Assembly (NCBI GenBank): GCA_003254885.1
Contig: QANT01008054.1
Coordinates: 1-26,106, forward strand
Source: Purshia tridentata
Taxonomy: Eukaryota > Streptophyta > Magnoliopsida > Rosales > Rosaceae
Length of the DNA: 26,106 bases
Reading direction: 5' to 3'
The notes under the pieces are model-generated. The model searched no databases. It was not told the DNA's origin and saw only the letters and a list, made by a program, of their open reading frames with translations. Made by a program: the position numbers and the translations under genes. Of the stretch, positions 11,187-21,850 are shown one piece after another (the first letter of the stretch is position 1; every line of letters starts with the position of its first letter).

Positions 11187-12615
11187 TGTGCTGCAAGAAG
11201 ATGACAGGGAAAGAACAAGAGCACAAGACAAGAGGACCCCAAGTCCATCCAAAATCAATCAACCCAGGATTTTAGGAAGTATTAAAGGTGGCACAGGCAC
11301 ACACTGTTTTTTGTTTGTTCACTGACCATCTTTAAACCAATGAAAGCACATAGCCTTGTAGGTGAGCAGTGAGCAATCATGAAACTTAATTATACCACGC
11401 AAAGGATTTAGATTCTCTCTTTTGCAGCAATGATCGACGCAACAGTGTCAGTGTCACAGTGACACCATAGTCCTAATTTCATTTGTTTGGTTGAAGCTTA
11501 ACTATACGCGTTGAAGTCTTTCGGTTGGCCCGAGTGGGTGAAGTGAAGGAATGTGTTAGAATTATGATTAAGTTCTAGTATTTACATCCAACGGCTGTTT
11601 TTCAGGGGCTGCATGGTGTTATGATGCGCCAACTTATTAATATATTATTAATACATCATCCTCTTCATTTTTTTGTGTCACACAATAAATAAATAATATT
11701 TTTCTTAATTATTACTTTTATATAACGTGCATGTGAAGGTAATCTAATTGGGATATTTTGACCTTCTTGACATAATTATATTGTTTAAGTTGTTTTTCAA
11801 TATTATTTGAGGCAAAGGCGTAGTCGATCAGTTATTAGTTATGAGGTCTCCAGGGCTGCTAGACATGTCATGCATGATGCATGTACCCACCACAGTTTCT
11901 GCTTAATATATATATGGAACAAGTTCGAATTTTGTTTGTATACATATTCTATGTATGAACAAGCACAAATCCAAAAGCCATTAATTGGATGAACAACTTT
12001 TTGTTCTATTTTTAAGTATATTATTGCTGGATGCTGCCACGCTGCCACCCCTCGGAAGACTCTAATTATAATAATTTCTTATGACAACCATCCTACTTAA
12101 AGTTTTCTTCTCAACTTTAAAAACATAAATTTTGTTTTCTTCTAAACAAAATTTCTCATTAATTTATTGGCAGATTCAGTAATTTTTTTATTGATGGGCG
12201 GAAGATAGTGGACATAATGGACATTCACCTTTTGTCTACTCATCCTCATCTAATTGAATGTCTCTAGTACATTTAAATTAGGTCTTAGTGCTTGAAAACT
12301 AGTCCAGAACACCCTCGATTATCCATAGCTTGCTGGTTGCGGCTTCATTGAGGCATTTGAACAAACAAGTTACCTTCGTCTTTAAAGAAAACATCAAAGA
12401 AAATTTGAGAGACAAGAGCTTTTAATGGGTGGGTAAACTGGAGAGTGGGGCAGCTACCTACACTTACCCTAACTTGTAAAAAAACAAAAACTAGGGGATG
12501 TTTTTATTTAATTTTTTTCAATTGAGGGCAAATTTGAAAAATTAATGGGAAATTGTTTTAGGGGGTGAGGAAAGAAAAAAACTCATAAAACTATGGGTTT
12601 GTTTAGAGGCTCCCA

Positions 12616-12790
12616 AAGGCCCAAATATCTCATATGTCCTAATTCCTAAAGCCCAAAATATTTCAATGGGCCATCAAAGTACAACAACAAGATGCATCTA
12701 CAGAAAAACAGAGTGAACAAACGGCGTCGTAGTACTCAGGCAGTAGAGAGAGCGGGGTTGGCGAAGCGGGAATCAGGTAGGACACGTGTC
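12616..12790 (+). promoter_or_regulatory. B3-gene upstream elements: GGCCCA-type cluster and palindromic G-box
   Basis: Three GCCCA-type boxes (aaggcccaaa, aaagcccaaa, aatgggccat) fall within about 60 bases; these match site II/TCP-type elements of plant housekeeping promoters. GACACGTGTC at 12781-12790 is a perfect palindrome with a G-box core, 326 bases before the ATG at 13116. The same 10-mer also occurs at 5557-5566. Motifs are seen; function is inferred. Confidence 0.4.
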
Positions 12791-13115
12791 GGTAAGATGG
12801 GGTTCCACTTGTTGAGTTGTTTAAGATTAGCAGATGTTTTTGATGACGGGTAGCAAATTTCTCTCGTTTCAACAGCTAAAACCGTCATTTTAGTCCTTTA
12901 GACGACAACATTACAATTTACAACATGTCAACAAATCGAACAAAATGTGAAAAAAAAAAAGGCCAACATCCTTTGGACCAAGGAAAGGAGGAGGAGGCAG
13001 AGCAAGGCTGGCTTGGTCTCTCTCTTTCTTTTCTTAGGCAGAGACAGGCCACCTGTGGTTTGTCCCAGCCTGGAGGAGAGAACAGAAAGCTGAAAGCTCC
13101 CATTAATTAATCATT

Positions 13116-15831
13116 ATGAGTCGGGATGTTAAGAAAGAGACCACCGCCACCAGATACCCCCTGGAGGAGGTGGATGACCGCCACCACCACCCTCGAACGC
13201 CGTCGTCTAAGTCCAAGCCCAAGCCCAGGCCTTCTCCTCTCTCCCCGGCGGTCCGTCTCTGTTTCTCTGTATCTGGCCATGTTTGCATGTTGCATGTTGC
13301 ATGTTGCATGGTGGTGCTTGTTTGCTTGTTTTTCATGAATTTGATGTGGGTTTTTGGTGCATTGTGGATAGGATAATAAGGTGAAGAAGACAAGCAAGCC
13401 GAACGAGAAAGAAGTGGAGTTTTCCACGCCCATGAGGGAGCTTTCCAATGCCCAAGTTAAGAATGTACGGCTCCTCCCCCAAAACCTAATCTTGGAATTT
13501 TTTTAATTTTTTTTTAATTTTCATATTTGTGGATCAATGCGTGAATTGGCATCATGGGTAGGCTTTAAAGTACCGAAAAACATTGAAAATTCAATTGTAT
13601 TGATCGATCAATCCTTGTTTGAGTTAAGTTGATAGGAGGAGTGTTGGGTTAGAAGCCATTCTTGTTATGAATGGGCAAAATGGGAGCAACGTGCAACCTT
13701 TAATTATATGACAAAAATGGTTGTATGGATGAAATGGAACTGTTCTTTATGAATTGGACTGCACGAATTGATGAAATATTTTTTATAAATGCTTGAACAG
13801 GCTTTATTGGGTCATGCAGGGAAGTCCATGCCCATGAGGTCAGTGAAGCATCTTGTATGGATCTCATGCATTGTGGCCCTCTCATTGTTTGTCTTTTGTA
13901 TTTTCGCTTCATGACAATACTGTCTTTGTGCTTTCTCTTAAAGCAATATGCAATATGATTTCCCAATTGATGGCTCGCCTTCACGGGGTCAAGCAAAGTC
14001 ATCTGCTGTCATTCGAGCACAGGAAGTTCGATCAAAACTAGAACCTCATTTCCCTAGCTTTGTGAAATCGCTGGTGAGATCACATGTAGCTAGTTGTTTT
14101 TGGATGGTAAGTTCTGTTAAACTTGATGAATGTGACAACATTATTCATGACTGGAGTAAAATATACATGTTATATCCCCTTCTCTTCCTTTTCCCCTAAT
14201 GCTTTCTTATATACATTTTCTACAATAGGGGCTTCCTGCGCTGTTCTGCAAATCGCACTTTCCAGAGAAAGATATTACAATCACTTTGGAAGATGAAAGT
14301 GGTAAACAGTATCAGATGAAATACCTTGCATACAAGACAGGACTGAGTGCTGGTTGGAGACAGTTTGCTGTCTCGCACAAATTGCTTGAGGGAGATGTTC
14401 TGGTCTTCCAATTAGTTGAACCTGCCAAATTTAAGGTAATGGTTTGAATAATTTCTGTTCTGTATATATGGAGTGTTCTTTCGTCACTTTTAGTAGACAG
14501 GGACAACAAAATGGTTTAATATTTGATGAGTGAATGTTTAGAGAGTTTCATTGTTATGTGTATATATGTCGTGTATATATATATAAGCCTAAATGTTAGA
14601 GTTTCATTGTGGGATCCCTTCAAGTGTTGGATCTCACATTTAAGCCTAAATGTGGAATATATATATATATATATATATATATGAATTTCACTCTCCATAA
14701 TCATATCTTCCTCCATCTTGTAGGTTTACATAATAAGGGCAAATGATTTGATATATATATATATATATATATGAATTTCACTCTCCATAATCATATCTTC
14801 CTCCCTCTTGTAGGTTTACATAATAAGGGCAAATGATTTGACTGAAGTTGATGGGACTCTTGGGCTTCGAAAGTTGGATGCTCATACAAAGCAAAACGAT
14901 GCAGGCAAGTTTCTTGATGTCTCTGTTTGTTAATTTCTTTGTAATATCGTGCACTACCTTAGGAGGTTTATATTTTAATTTGCACTTTTATTGATGTTCC
15001 TACCATCTTTCGTGGATGTTTCACTCAGATAAAGATAATGCAGAAACGGGCACATTAGCTTCTAATGATTCCACTAACAGGAAACGCACAAAGTCTTCTC
15101 CTTTAATTGTTCAAAAGAAGAAAAAGATTGGCTTGCGAACACCAATTCATCATAACCTTATTGGCTTGCGAACACCAGATCATCGTAACCTTGGGCAGTC
15201 AACAGAACCATCTGAAAATGATAGTGAGGAGGTTGATTCGGAAGTTTTGGAGGTTTCCAAGTTATTACCTGAAACACCTCTTCAATTTGAAGACATCAAA
15301 AGTTTTGAGAACTTCAGCATTCTTGTAAATGGATTTCTTGTAGATTCCGATTTCTCTGAAGATATACGAAAAAAGTACTACAAGCTTTGCCGCAGCCAAA
15401 ATGCATTTCTTCATGAAAATGTTATGGAGGGCATGAATTATAAACTGGTTGTAGGAGCTATATCTGAAACTGTAAATATTGCTGATGCCATTAGAGCTTG
15501 CAAGCTTACTACGGCTCAGGATGATTTTGCATCTTGGGACAAATATTTAAAGGCCTTTGAGTTGTTGGGCATGAATGTTGGATTTTTACGTGCTCGGCTA
15601 TGTCAGCTTGCTAACCTTGCCTACAACTCAGAACCTTCTATGAAGGCAAGGATGTATAAAGAAGCTAGAAATGAACGTACTCGAGCAGGAATAGAAATGA
15701 GACATATTGAGAGAAAGCTTGAGGAATTGAGGGAGGCATGTGATGATTTTGGTGCTGCTGTTGAGGACCTGAGGTCAAAAGCTGATATCTACACCACCAT
15801 GTTCCATGAAGAGGTTACTGCTCCTTGGTAA
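13116..15831 (+). CDS. B3-domain putative transcription factor (7 exons, about 509 aa)
   Basis: Resembles plant B3 proteins of the Os01g0234100/At3g19184 group, presumed nuclear DNA-binding regulators. Exons: 13116-13250, 13372-13464, 13801-13838, 13944-14106, 14229-14435, 14814-14904, 15029-15831. The exon 1 donor is uncertain: GCG|gtccgt at 13251 or TCT|gtatct at 13269 (six extra residues); both keep frame. The Lys/Pro-rich N-terminus precedes a B3 domain at about residues 125-219: FPSFVKSLVRSHVASCFWM, GLPALFCKSHFPEKD, KTGLSAGWRQFA, LLEGDVLVFQLVEPAKFK and VYIIRA. After it come a basic RKRTKSS patch, an 11-residue tandem repeat (276-297), an acidic stretch, a helical C-terminal domain and a charged, coiled-coil-like helix near 435-495. 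Intron 6 starts with GC, not GT (CAG|gcaagt at 14905); only this junction preserves the frame. Intron 5 has two nearly identical acceptors; only the second (exon from 14814) gives an open protein. Confidence 0.9.
13283..13310 (+). repeat. Four tandem TTGCATG heptamers in B3-gene intron 1
   Basis: Four perfect 7-base units lie just downstream of the exon 1 donor. Each contains TGCATG, the reverse complement of the RY core CATGCA. Confidence 0.95.
14657..14840 (+). repeat. 90-bp tandem duplication spanning intron 5 acceptor and exon 6 start of the B3 gene
   Basis: Each unit is an (AT)n run followed by the same 68 bases: AT run 14657-14682 plus 14683-14750, then AT run 14751-14772 plus 14773-14840. 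The 68-base blocks differ at one position (ctccAtcttg versus ctccCtcttg). Each contains a pyrimidine tract, the acceptor TAG|GTTTAC, and 27 bases of coding sequence for VYIIRANDL. In the first copy the coding frame runs into the AT repeat and meets TGA at once. The second copy continues into the real exon. Slippage or unequal exchange between AT tracts is the likely origin. Confidence 0.95.
15127..15192 (+). repeat. 33-bp in-frame tandem repeat inside B3-gene exon 7
   Basis: Two adjacent 33-base units (15127-15159, 15160-15192) match at 30 of 33 positions and encode IGLRTPIHHNL and IGLRTPDHRNL. All three differences are non-synonymous (I to D, H to R). It sits in the linker after the B3 domain, where length changes are usually tolerated. 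Confidence 0.95.
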
Positions 15832-18352
15832 CAGTACTCTTTTGAAGTATAACATCCTCTTCTTCTTTTTGTTTCTTAATTTTTTCCCTCAGGTTTATGC
15901 ATGTGTCCATGTACTTATTTTGTAGTCTGCATCTGCATCTCAAAAGATGGCTAATTGTGCTTTTTGTGGTTGTGGAAACGACTAGCAAGTAGAAGTGTAG
16001 CTTTGTGACCAGGGGAGTCTTCAGTGTAGTTTATGTCTAACATATGATATCCTCATTCAATATAATTTTAATTACAAAAGAGAAGCTTCAACTTTCAAGC
16101 TTTGCCCTACCTTAAATCTATATTAATTTCAATGACTTTGGGCCTGGTGGCATGAGAGGAACCGCTAAAGTCTTGGATAAGGTATATGCTGCCTCTGAGG
16201 TCTGACCGTCTGAGAGCTATCAGTTATCTGCATCTTTAAGTTTGGGTTTGGGCCTTTTGGACTTTTGGACTTTGAACTTTTGTTTTTGTTTTCCATTCAG
16301 GGAAGGTGATGTCAAGAATTGAATTCTTCTTGTGATATAAGCAGATAGATGCTCTCATTTGACTTAGTAGTCCATTGGTAGTTTTAATATTTGGCTACAT
16401 GTAAAAGTAACTCTTCAACCATACTTGACAAATATAAAAAGCCATGAAGAGAAAAAAGAAAAGGAAAAAAGAAGAAGAATAATATGCTTGCACAAAAATA
16501 CTTTTACAAATCATATATATTTGTCCCTTCTATTTTTTTATTTATCGGACAAATAGAAAAGGTATGCGTGAGAGAGATAAACACGAAAATATACACGATG
16601 GATTCATAAAAATTTGGCAATCACTAATTCTTGGATGAGACTTACTCTATGAGTCTCATTGGTTGCAAGTCTCATTTCATTGTAAGAGGATTTTCCATAG
16701 AGCAACATAACATGGAGAAAAACTTTTATAGGACGGTTCTTTACTTCGAAGGTGTCTATCTCTATTATTATGTCATTTATCATCTTATATAATGTAGTTG
16801 TGTGGAGATTATGTTTCAGTGCCATAGATTAGAGAAGGGTGGCACTTGGCAGTGAAGATCGAAGAGTACACCACGGGTATTAAGGAGGAAGGAGGGGTTA
16901 GGTGCATGCTTTAATACACTGTCCCCAGGGCCAGGCTCCAGTTGAGTCCAGCAGAGCAGAGCAGTATGTTTGGGAGTTTTGACCGTGAACATTGTAACCC
17001 TGTTTTCGTTTTGACCAACAAGTACTTAACCTATATGTTGCATGTGGCACAGATCTAACCTGCACTGCACCCTCAGTCGATCAGTCTAGGAGAGAATTTC
17101 TCTATACCTTCTTCAACACCCACCCACCCACCCACCCGTGGCTTGGCTGTCACANGTGGTCTGCCCCTCTTGCACCCCCGCGCTAAAGGTACACACATCA
17201 ACACTACAACTCGATTCTTTCATTATCCATCTTGGAAAAAGTTCTTATTAATGTACGCGTGATTAAAGAGATAAATATAATAAGTATGTACACTTGTTAT
17301 ATACAAGTTACACTCTTCTTTACTTATTTTGTAGCACGTTATTATGATTTTAACCATTTAACTAGCTTTGTTTGGCCATATGAGATTCTAAAAGCTCAAT
17401 ACTTATTTTTTAAAATATAAATTTTCAAAATTTAGGAAATGCAACTTTTCATTCCAAAGTTTGAAAATATTGAGAACTGAAATTTTATTGTTTTGGAAAC
17501 ATACAAATAAGGGTTAAAGTTAAAACCAAGAATGAGAATTGAAATTTAAAAACCCAAGTATCCTCCTAAGAAATGCAACAATTTCATTTTGTGAGTTTTA
17601 GATACTCATGAGAAAGACCATATCATATTTTAAGTACACATTCCATACCCTTCCAAATATCAAAACTGCAAAACAAGCTCTATGTTAGTATTAAATGAGT
17701 TAGTACACTGATTTTTAATTTTTGGTTATTTTTTGTTGTTGCTGTTAAGGTCATTATCACATTCATACTAATTAAGTGTCCTTGGCTAAAGAACTTATTA
17801 TCACACTACTACTAAGTTTTGTAAATTGCAACCAAAATGTTGCATCACTAGCTCATCTTTAATGCTTGGTCTTCAAGTCTCTCTCTCTCTCTCCCTCCCT
17901 CCCTCCCTGTGAACAGAAGGTGAAAGGCACTTAAAAACTACTAGATCCAACTGAATAGCCAAATTAACAAGCTGAACAGATCGGAGTAAAAACCATACCC
18001 ATATTGCTAGGAAGAAAAATAATGAGGTAATGGGATAGATAGATAAAAGGATACATCAATCAATAGCTCAACAAGAAGAGACAATTAGAGCTTGACCATT
18101 GCACTACTACAGGGTTCCTCAACTGCAAATATTTTTGTACAGTGAACAGCCAAAAGACCAAAATATTCCCACCCAGAAAATCAAAACAATCCATCAGAAT
18201 ATCAGATCATCAACAGTGAAAAACTCTGAAAACAAATTACACAGAAAAAACCCACCCCCCATCCACTAACATACATCATGATCAGGACCTCCCTCTAATT
18301 ATGTTTACCCAAAAACTCTCAAAACATTAATAATAATAACCAATGCCTGCCA
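15832..18352. other. Gene-free region between the B3 gene and the His-tract gene (3' ends converge)
   Basis: The first few hundred bases are probably the B3 3' UTR and the last few hundred the 3' UTR of the minus-strand gene. Frames at 16604-16825 and 17232-17420 show no known domain. Around 17119-17137 there is a CCCA repeat followed by the single N at 17155. A CT/CCCT tract lies at 17878-17908. I see nothing else I can name. Confidence 0.5.
17878..17908. repeat. Compound (CT)n(CCCT)n simple repeat
   Basis: A run of CT dinucleotides passes into CCCT tetranucleotides. It lies downstream of the stop of the minus-strand gene at 18353. Confidence 0.9.
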
Positions 18353-19024
18353 CTATGTTCCAATTTCATGGTCTCTCCAACTTGACCCTCCTTCATTCAA
18401 CACCTCCTGCAAAAAAATTCAATTAAAAATGAGAAACAATACAAACTCCAAACCCATCTATAAATACAGCTCAAAAATAAAAAGGGAGGGGTCATGAATT
18501 TAATTTCTCACCTGTGAAGTCTTATTAACAACATGATGATGATGGGCTTCCTCATGAAACTGCAGAGCAGACCTCCTACCTTCCACAGGCCCATGATCAC
18601 TACTACTCTTTTCCCCTTTCTTGGAGCCAATGTGGGTCCTACTCTTCCTTCCTAGAAGCCCCTTCCACCTCCCCTTTGGGGGCCTGGATGACACGTCATC
18701 ACCATGGTCCTCCAAGAGAAGCTCATCCCTCAGAGTGGTGGTGGTGCTCCTCTGCTGCATCTGGGTGTCCTTGAAGGGCAGCAGCCTTCCCTTGAAGAAC
18801 AGCTCATCAGCACTCATCATGGAGTAGTTGGTCACAGAGAACTCAAAGTCTGAAGAAACAGGGGCTTCTCTGGAGCTCCTAATTTCTTGCTTGATGTGTT
18901 GGGCATCTGCAAAATCATTGGAGAAGGAGATTCTTGGGCTCATTGGAGCAAAGTGATGGTGGTGGTGGTGGTGATGGTGAGTAGTACCCTTACGCTCAGA
19001 GTTGTACATGTCTAAGCAGGCCAT
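18353..19024 (-). CDS. Small plant-specific protein with His9 tract, DUF1645/MAKR-like (2 exons, 188 aa)
   Basis: Exons (minus): 19024-18512 and 18406-18353, joined CACAG|gtgaga ... tgcag|GAGGTG in phase 0. The second exon adds EVLNEGGSSWRDHEIGT and a TAG; without it the first frame would read three intronic codons to a stop. Residues 16-24 are nine consecutive His. MSPRISFSNDF (28-38), DFEFS (59-63) and ADELFFKGRLLPFK (72-85) resemble the short conserved blocks of plant DUF1645 and membrane-associated kinase regulator proteins. RWKGLLGRKSRTH lies near 118-130, and a second His run occurs near the end of exon 1. No signal peptide or membrane helix. Molecular function is unknown to me; the family name is a resemblance, not proof. 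The ATG at 19024 lies about 100 bases after a TATA box. Confidence 0.8.
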
Positions 19025-19123
19025 GGACTATCTTTCAAAACAACATGGAAATCAAAAAGGACTCCCCCAATAACAATAATCTGACCAGGATTTACTAAGT
19101 ATACAACAACCTTTGTACGTGGG

Positions 19124-19131
19124 TATTTATA
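19124..19131 (-). promoter_or_regulatory. TATA box of the His-tract gene
   Basis: On the minus strand this reads TATAAATA, about 100 bases upstream of the ATG at 19024, a standard plant spacing that predicts a leader of roughly 70 nt. An RY-type CATGCATG lies farther upstream near 19223-19230. Confidence 0.6.
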
Positions 19132-19390
19132 TCTAAGAAAGCAGCGATCTTTATTGTTATGGAGCACTCAATTATTATTATTTTTTTAATTATATATAAT
19201 TTTTTAGTTTTATATATATGTGCATGCATGCCTTGATGTGATGTTTTGTCATGACATGATAAATTAGGCATTCAATGATATTGGCCAATTAATCTTGAGG
19301 ATACAGTCTCCAAAGTTTCACTGTTTTCCTTGGATGTGGGTGAAGTCGCCAAGAAGCACTCCTTTCCCTTGTTCCCAATTGGATAAATAG

Positions 19391-19392
<2 letters not shown>

Positions 19393-19422
<30 letters not shown>
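19393..19422. repeat. (TC)15 microsatellite upstream of the His-tract gene
   Basis: A perfect 30-base TC run about 370 bases upstream of the minus-strand ATG. On the gene's own strand it is a GA run, a frequent element of plant promoters bound by GAGA-type factors. Confidence 0.95.
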
Positions 19423-19426
<4 letters not shown>

Positions 19427-20937
19427 ATTCCTTTAGTTACATGCTTTTGAAAGAAGATTCTAAGAAACTGTCCTTGGGTTAAAAAATCATTTTAAAATTG
19501 ACTATTTTAATTATGTGGGTTCACAACATTAAATGTACAAAACATGTACAAATAGTACTACCTAGGTCAGTGATTTTAATTTGTAAACAAAAGAAATGAA
19601 ACTTATATTATAAATGAGATTAATGCAGAATATAATAGTAAGTAATCAAAAGTGCAGTACAATTTCAGACAATAATTAAATAACATATCTTTCTTGATTT
19701 AGATGAACTTGGATGCAAAAACTGAAAGAATCAGGATTTCACAAAAATGTTATGTGGCAGTGGTAATCAAGGCATGCATGCAGATTTTCACCGACCCATT
19801 CAAAATGTGAAAACTTTCTGAACCAGAAAAAATTAAGTCACAGCTGAAAATGTGTGAAAACTGAGGCCAAGAAAAAGATGAGCTATAGCAATAGCATCAA
19901 TAAATGGTCGAATTGACAAATTGATATCTGCATGGGTATCATAAACTTTGGGGCCAGGTTGTCAATATGGAGCTAGTTTCCATTGCTGGATTAGAAAGCA
20001 ACAGCAGCAAACAGCAAAATAGCAAATGGGTTTTCTTCATTTTCTTAAAATTAAAAACAATAAAAAACAAAATTTAATTGTGAAGAGGGTAAAACATTGA
20101 AAATGCTTTAAATGTTTGGAATGGTGCAAGTTTTGGGAGACATGCAGAGAGTGATAGAGAGCAGCATATATGTACAGTAGAGCAGAGAGTCCAGTCCAGA
20201 GGGGTTGGCATGCATTGCATTGTAGTAATGGGTTGACCCAGATTTGACTGCTAAGTGAATGAGCTGGCGATACCGACGGGTCAAAAGGAACCACGTGATC
20301 AACATCAGGGTTTCCTTATTGCATGCCATTTAAATATTATCATAAAAAAATTTTAAAAAAATGAAATTAGAGAGCTACATAGGGATGGGAGGATTGCTGA
20401 TTTGGGCACCCCCAAGTGAGATTGTGGGAGTGCTCCTATTATGTGGGTATTGTGAGGAGGAGGCTGGAGGCATTTATGTTACATATACTTGCATAGTGGG
20501 AGAGATCACGTGAGCACGTGCAGAACTAATTACCTTCCTAAGATGGTGCCTTAGTGGTGGCCTAGTTTGCTGTTTAATTTCCACTGACACTCTGAGTCTG
20601 TGACACCATTTCTTTCTAACTAAGACGCGTCTGTTTGGGTTTTGGACCTCTGGTGGTGACAAAGTCAAGAAAATAAAATGCCAAATTAAATGAATCATAT
20701 TAATTCTATGATTACAATATGTTCCTAGATATGTGTTAAGCCATTATAACTTATATGAAAAGTACAACTGTTCTGTCTTGCGAAGCTAATGATGCAAAAT
20801 TCATGCAATATCTATAAATGCTCTATTTAAGTGATCATTTTAATTTTTTCTCTGAGAAGCTTGAACCACCTTTCTTTTTACTTTTTCAATTGAATTGCTT
20901 GATTTCAATTCTAACATAATCTATTACTTTATATAAC

Positions 20938-21295
20938 AATGGTCCTCTAACTTTATTCAAATATCATTTTGATTTCCCAAAATCATAAACTTGTTTTTAG
21001 AATTATATAATCCATGAATTTTGATATATGCATTACTTTAGTCCATTCCGTTAATTTTATTTATATTTTTTCTTCAACTTTAGTCATATATATAATTTGT
21101 TTGAGAAAGAAAAAAAGAGGACTTACCATTTTTATCTTTAAAAAATAGCTTATATATTTGACATGTGACTAAAATTAACGGAAAAATAGATGGAATGGAC
21201 TTAACTAATATGCGAGTGAAAGTTCACGACTATTAAATTTAAAAAACAAGTTCATAGACCAAAAGAATAATAATAATAAAGTTTAAGGAATATTA
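20938..21295. mobile_element. Imperfect long foldback element (MITE-like), about 360 bp
   Basis: Several blocks on the left reappear inverted on the right in the matching order: ggtcctctaactttatt (20941-20957) against the complement of aataaagtttaaggaatatt (about 21276-21295); aaacttgtttttag (20987-21000) against aaaaaacaagttcata (21241-21256); gtccattcc plus gttaatttta (21041-21059) against taaaattaacgg plus ggaatggac (21170-21200). The arms have drifted by substitutions and indels. No coding capacity and no clear target-site duplication. The superfamily cannot be assigned. Confidence 0.55.
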
Positions 21296-21670
21296 TTAAC
21301 ATTTGCTGTACTTGATATTGTAGAATCTCTCCAATCTCTAAGGCGGAATTAAATATATTGATGAGATTTTTTCTATAGCCATCATGCAACTTTTAATATA
21401 TTTAATGTTCCCACAAAAATCGGAAGTGCAAAACCTAAAGTCGAAGGTGCAAACTATGGCTCAAATATTAACAAAAAAAAAAGATATGAGATGCGGGATA
21501 TGTTGATTGTTGACTGAATTTTTTAAGTAGTTGCTAAAAGAAAAGGGTGGAGTGATCCGTTTGTTTTATTTTATAAACATAAAAAAGGGGATATCATCCG
21601 TACCAAAAAAATAGAAGGGGTAGGAAGGATGCTTATGGGATTTGGATTTATATTCATGACCAATTAATAA

Positions 21671-21850
21671 TGTTAGGAATTTCAAATTTATATCTCAAAT
21701 TTGAATTCTATATATATATATATATATCAGTATTTTATTTGTAATAAAATTAATAATTTTTAAAGTAAGTCATATATAAATTAATAGAGTAATGACCATG
21801 TATATGTATTTGAGATCCATATTTGAGATATAAATTTGAAATTTCTAACA
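21671..21850. mobile_element. 180-bp MITE-like element with 30-bp terminal inverted repeats
   Basis: The left 30 bases (21671-21700, starting TGTTAGGAATTTC) match the reverse complement of the right 30 bases (21821-21850, ending AAATTTCTAACA) at 29 of 30 positions. The interior is AT-rich, with a TA microsatellite from about 21710, and has no frame. I cannot see a clean target-site duplication at these borders, so the true ends may be slightly different. Confidence 0.65.

Larger units (their letters stand above)
10987..13115. other. Shared upstream region between the divergent membrane-protein and B3 genes
   Basis: The two genes diverge across this interval, so it should contain both promoters and 5' leaders. 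I see no convincing coding frame; the frames at 11042-11275, 11807-11992 and 12663-12872 are not family-like. Visible items are the (GA)14 tract at 11159-11186, a cluster of GCCCA/TGGGCC motifs at about 12616-12672 and a palindromic G-box at 12781-12790, listed separately. No clear TATA box can be assigned for either gene. Confidence 0.5.

Noticed and set aside
12925..13110. 61-codon + strand frame ending five bases before the B3 ATG
   Set aside because: Low-complexity Lys/Glu/Gln content and a different frame. It could be an upstream ORF if the leader reaches it, but the transcript start is unknown.
13103..13448. Minus-strand frames opposite B3 exons 1-2
   Set aside because: Antisense shadows of the coding strand; Arg/Gly-rich by codon complementarity.
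14516..14716. Minus-strand frame with alternating Ile-Tyr
   Set aside because: Produced by translating the AT microsatellite in B3 intron 5.
18621..18827. 68-codon + strand frame
   Set aside because: Antisense of the His-tract gene.
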